NCBI GenBank assembly: GCA_015065505.1
Contig: SVQE01000028.1
Location: forward strand, 1 to 33,945
DNA: 33,945 bases
Direction of reading: 5' to 3'
DNA from: Oscillospiraceae bacterium
GTDB lineage: Bacteria > Bacillota > Clostridia > Oscillospirales > Acutalibacteraceae
The notes beneath the pieces were generated by a model that saw only the letters and a program-made list of their open reading frames with translations, was not told the origin of the DNA and did not search any database. The first letter of the stretch is position 1; every line of letters starts with the position of its first letter. The position numbers and the translations under genes are program-made. Of this stretch, positions 31,008-33,945 are shown one piece after another.

Positions 31008-32942
31008 ATGAAGATTACACTTAAAGACGGCAGTATTCTTGAGTATTCAGAGGCTAAATCCGCTGCTGATATATGCAAGGATATTTCAATGGGGCTTTTC
31101 AGAAATGCCTGCGCCTGCAAGATTAACGGTGCTGTTGCAGATTTGAGAACGGTTATTGCCAATGATGCAGCCCTTGAAATATTAACCTTTGATGATGAGG
31201 ACGGAAGAAAGGCGTTTAACCACACTGCATCCCACATTATGGCTCAGGCTGTTAAAAGATTATATCCCGATGCAAAGCTCACTATCGGTCCTGCAATCGA
31301 AAACGGCTTTTTCTATGATTTTGATGTTGAAAACACCTTCTCTCCCGAGGATTTGGAGAAAATCGAGAGCGAAATGAAGAAAATCATTAAGGAAAACCTT
31401 GAAATTGAAAAGTTCGAGCTTCCCGTTGATGAGGCAATCAAGCTTATGGAAGAAAAGAACGAGCCCTATAAGATTGAGCTTATCAAAGAGCACGCAGATA
31501 AGGGCGAGGCTATCAGCTTCTATAAGCAGGGCGAGTTCACCGAGCTTTGTGCAGGTCCCCACATCTTTAAAACAGGCAACATCAAGGGCAATGCGTTTGC
31601 GCTTATCAGCAATAACGCTGCATACTGGAGGGGCGACTCAAAAGGAAAGGCGCTTCAGAGAATATACGGAATTGCATTCCCGAAAAAAGAGCAGCTTGAC
31701 GAATATCTTCAGAAGCTTGAGGAAGCAAAAATGCGCGACCACCGCAAGCTCGGAACAGAGCTTGGCCTCTTTATGACGGATGAGCTTGTCGGCAAGGGAA
31801 TGCCGATGTTCCTTCCCAAGGGCTACACACTTTGGCGCATTCTTGAAAACTATATTCGCGATAAGGAAATTGCTTCGGGCTATCAGCATGTTTTAACTCC
31901 CTGCGTAGGAACAGTTGATTTATATAAAACCTCGGGTCACTGGGAGCATTATCAGAACAATATGTTCCCTGCAATGGAGGTTGAGGATGAGGTTTATGTT
32001 TTAAGACCGATGAACTGCCCCCATCATATGAGAATTTATGCAAACACCCGTCATTCCTACCGTAATCTTCCCGTTCGTATCGGCGAAATTGCCCACGATT
32101 TCCGCTTTGAAGCATCTGGAACACTCAAGGGAATTGAAAGAGGCCGTCATTTCTGCCAGAACGACGCGCATCTTTTCGTAACACCCGAACAGATTAAGGA
32201 TGAGTTTGCAAAGGTTGTTGATTTAATCTTTGAAACCTATAAGGATTTCGGAATTACGGATTATCGCTGCGTTCTTTCGCTGCGCGACCCCGAGGATACC
32301 GATAAATATCATCAGGATGACGAGATGTGGAACACTGCCGAGGATGCTCTCAGAGAGGTGCTCAATGAGCTTGAGCTCGATTACACCGAGGAAATCGGCG
32401 AGGCTGCATTCTACGGACCGAAGCTTGATGTTAATGTTAAGCCCGCTGTCGGCGCAGAGTACACACTTTCAACCTGTCAGCTTGATTTCTGTCTGCCTGC
32501 AAAATTCGGCTTAACTTATATAGATAAGGACAACACGGCGCACACACCCGTTGTTCTTCACCGTGCAATTCTCGGCTCACTCGACAGATTCATGGCTTAT
32601 CTTATTGAGGAAACAATGGGTGCATTCCCGACATGGCTTGCTCCCGTTCAGGTTAAATTCCTTCCGATTGCAGACCGTCATCAGGACTATGCAAGAGAAA
32701 TGATGCAAAAGCTTGAAAATATCGGCGTTCGCTGCGAAATCGACGACAGAAGCGAAAAAATCGGCTTCAAGATTCGCTCGGCTCAGATGGAAAAAATTCC
32801 CTATATGATTCTTGTTGGCGATAAGGATATTGAAGCCGGCACAATCTCTGTTCGTTCAAGAAAGAATGGCGACGAGGGCGCAACCTCAATCGATGAATTT
32901 GTTGCAAGAATCAAGGAAGAAATTGAGAATAAAATCAGATAA
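31008..32942 (+). CDS. thrS: Threonyl-tRNA synthetase
   Basis: This 644-residue class II synthetase charges tRNA-Thr. The TGS domain is about 1-62. The editing domain shows HTASHIMAQAV (H71, H75) and LCAGPH, which clear mis-attached serine. The catalytic core has MNCPHHM (zinc cysteine), the motif 2 region FRFEASGTLKGIERGR, QNDAHLF (zinc histidine; usual form QDDAH) and the motif 3 region VVLHRAILGSLDRFMAYL. The anticodon-binding domain begins at WLAPVQVKFLP (about 543). GGAGG precedes the ATG. Expression is under the T-box leader just upstream. Confidence 0.97.
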   Translation: MKITLKDGSILEYSEAKSAADICKDISMGLFRNACACKINGAVADLRTVIANDAALEILTFDDEDGRKAFNHTASHIMAQAVKRLYPDAKLTIGPAIENGFFYDFDVENTFSPEDLEKIESEMKKIIKENLEIEKFELPVDEAIKLMEEKNEPYKIELIKEHADKGEAISFYKQGEFTELCAGPHIFKTGNIKGNAFALISNNAAYWRGDSKGKALQRIYGIAFPKKEQLDEYLQKLEEAKMRDHRKLGTELGLFMTDELVGKGMPMFLPKGYTLWRILENYIRDKEIASGYQHVLTPCVGTVDLYKTSGHWEHYQNNMFPAMEVEDEVYVLRPMNCPHHMRIYANTRHSYRNLPVRIGEIAHDFRFEASGTLKGIERGRHFCQNDAHLFVTPEQIKDEFAKVVDLIFETYKDFGITDYRCVLSLRDPEDTDKYHQDDEMWNTAEDALREVLNELELDYTEEIGEAAFYGPKLDVNVKPAVGAEYTLSTCQLDFCLPAKFGLTYIDKDNTAHTPVVLHRAILGSLDRFMAYLIEETMGAFPTWLAPVQVKFLPIADRHQDYAREMMQKLENIGVRCEIDDRSEKIGFKIRSAQMEKIPYMILVGDKDIEAGTISVRSRKNGDEGATSIDEFVARIKEEIENKIR

Positions 32943-32954
32943 ATCCTAACACAT

Positions 32955-32970
32955 TCCCCTGAGGGGGAAG
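32955..32970 (+). terminator. Weak hairpin after thrS
   Basis: TTCCCC and GGGGAA pair around TGAG, 13 bases past the stop. There is no T-run until GAATTTTT 17 bases later, so its role as a terminator is uncertain. Confidence 0.35.
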
Positions 32971-32993
32971 GCAATCAGGTTGAATTTTTCTAT

Positions 32994-33021
32994 TGAAAAA
33001 TTAATTATATAATGCTAGAAT
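32994..33021 (+). promoter_or_regulatory. Promoter of the aldehyde dehydrogenase gene
   Basis: TTGAAA (32994-32999) and TAGAAT (33016-33021) with TGC before it, spacer 16. Confidence 0.7.
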
Positions 33022-33050
33022 AGTGTCAAATAAAAAAGAGAGGTAAAACT

Positions 33051-33945
33051 ATGGAAAAGCTCAAATATTTTGTAAACGGTGAGTTCAAAGACTCCAAAAC
33101 AGAAGTTTGGTACGACCTTCACAACCCTTCAACAGGTGAAGTAACAGGTCAGGCCCCCTGCTGCACCAACGATGAGGTTTTAGAAGCTATTGAAGCTGCT
33201 AAGGCTGCATATCCTGCCTGGAGAGCAACTCCCGCAAGAAAAAGAACTCAGATTCTCTTCAATGTAAGAGACCTTCTCATTAAGCATATGGACGAGCTCA
33301 CAATGATTGTTTGTGAGGAAAACGGTAAAACCTGGGCAGAGGCTCTCGGCGATGTTGGTAAGGCTCAGGAAGGAACCGAGCTTGCAACTCAGGCAACATC
33401 GCTTATGATGGGCGAAAGCCTTATGGATGCTTCAACAGGCTTCGATACAGTTAAATACCGCGAGCCCATGGGCGTTTTCGCAGGCATTGTTCCCGTAAAC
33501 TTCCCTGCAATGATTCCCTTCGGCTGGATGGCTCCCGTTTGCCTTGCATGCGGTAATACAATGGTTCTCAAGGCTGCTTCCCTTACTCCCAGAACAGCTA
33601 TGAGAATTGCAGAGCTCTATAAAGAAGCAGGTGTTCCTGACGGCGTTATCAACGTTGTAACCTGCTCAAGAAACGAAATCAACACAATCCTTGAGCATCC
33701 CGATGTTAAGGGTATCACCTTCGTTGGTTCAACTCCCGTTGGTCTTAAGATTTACGAAAAGGCTGCTTCAACAGGTAAGAGATGTCAGGCTCTCTGCCAG
33801 GCCAAGAACCACGCTCTTGTTATGGAAGACTGCGCTCTTGAAAGAACAGTTGCAGGTGTTATCAACTCAGCATTCGGCTGCGGCGGTCAGAGATGTATGG
33901 CTCTTTCGGCTTGCGTTGTTGAGGAATCAATCGTTGATAAATTCG
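33051..33945 (+). CDS. mmsA: CoA-acylating (methyl)malonate-semialdehyde dehydrogenase, partial (window edge)
   Basis: The first 298 residues are present; the 3' end lies outside the window. The ATG follows GAGAGGT. It is an aldehyde dehydrogenase superfamily member: FAGIVPVNFPAMIP (about 143-156) is the N-terminal cofactor region and TFVGSTPVG the Rossmann loop. AKNHALVM (near 250) replaces the usual ELGGKSP, and the catalytic loop is GGQRCMAL (C282). The AKNH plus GQRCMAL pair is typical of MmsA/IolA enzymes, which turn (methyl)malonate semialdehyde into propionyl- or acetyl-CoA in valine, pyrimidine or myo-inositol breakdown. Without its neighbours I cannot tell which pathway. Confidence 0.85.
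   Translation, partial: MEKLKYFVNGEFKDSKTEVWYDLHNPSTGEVTGQAPCCTNDEVLEAIEAAKAAYPAWRATPARKRTQILFNVRDLLIKHMDELTMIVCEENGKTWAEALGDVGKAQEGTELATQATSLMMGESLMDASTGFDTVKYREPMGVFAGIVPVNFPAMIPFGWMAPVCLACGNTMVLKAASLTPRTAMRIAELYKEAGVPDGVINVVTCSRNEINTILEHPDVKGITFVGSTPVGLKIYEKAASTGKRCQALCQAKNHALVMEDCALERTVAGVINSAFGCGGQRCMALSACVVEESIVDKF

Overview
The window looks like a chromosome segment from a gut-type Firmicute of class Clostridia (Oscillospirales/Ruminococcus-like). The support is Firmicute sigma-A promoters with many TGn extended -10 boxes, strong AGGAGG ribosome sites, the rplU-prp-rpmA order, an L27 with a cleavable N-terminal extension, a thrS T-box, and secreted BspA-type leucine-rich-repeat proteins with fibronectin III tails. 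GC is moderate (judged by eye, not computed). No phage, transposase, CRISPR array or rRNA was seen. The assignment below family level is inference.

Layout. 1-2.0 kb: tRNA-Arg(CCU) on the minus strand, then a secreted DUF348-G5-3D wall-remodelling protein behind a structured leader (bases 1-103 hold nothing I recognise). 2.0-6.1 kb: an orphan PD-(D/E)XK-like protein, a repeat-rich intergenic stretch, a cysteine peptidase-Fn3 protein that appears to have lost its N terminus, and a BspA-LRR-Fn3 protein. 6.1-10.3 kb: DAHP synthase, GAPDH and a PutP-type sodium symporter. 10.3-13.5 kb: a YtrA-type GntR regulator with ABC ATPase and permease, behind a nested palindromic operator. 13.6-17.7 kb: ribosomal and RNA genes (rplU-prp-rpmA leftward, rpsO-pnp rightward). 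17.8-19.4 kb: a second BspA-LRR protein.

19.6-30.7 kb is the most distinctive region. A tightly overlapping leftward operon encodes a CDP-glycerol glycerophosphotransferase-family protein, two 'sugar-transfer' ATP-grasp ligases, a small nucleotidyltransferase and a soluble CapA-family protein. Next comes a secreted transglutaminase-like/LRR/Fn3 protein, then a rightward 942-residue protein that fuses four tandem helical repeats, an ATP-grasp domain and a TupA-like ATP-grasp domain. Three polypeptides with four ATP-grasp modules, together with CapA-, TagB/F- and TupA-like parts, suggest a pathway that attaches amino acids or peptides to a cell-surface polymer (teichuronopeptide-like). That product is an inference. 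30.7-33.9 kb: T-box-controlled thrS and the start of an MmsA/IolA-type aldehyde dehydrogenase cut by the window edge.

A dispersed intergenic repeat made of about 7-bp units occurs four times. Every copy lies in sense orientation just after the 3' end of a gene (aroF, rpmA, pnp, capA), and the copies can form hairpins whose stems change in a compensatory way. A second heptad-based foldback sits in the rplU leader. All database-type statements here are from memory of family motifs; nothing was searched or computed.
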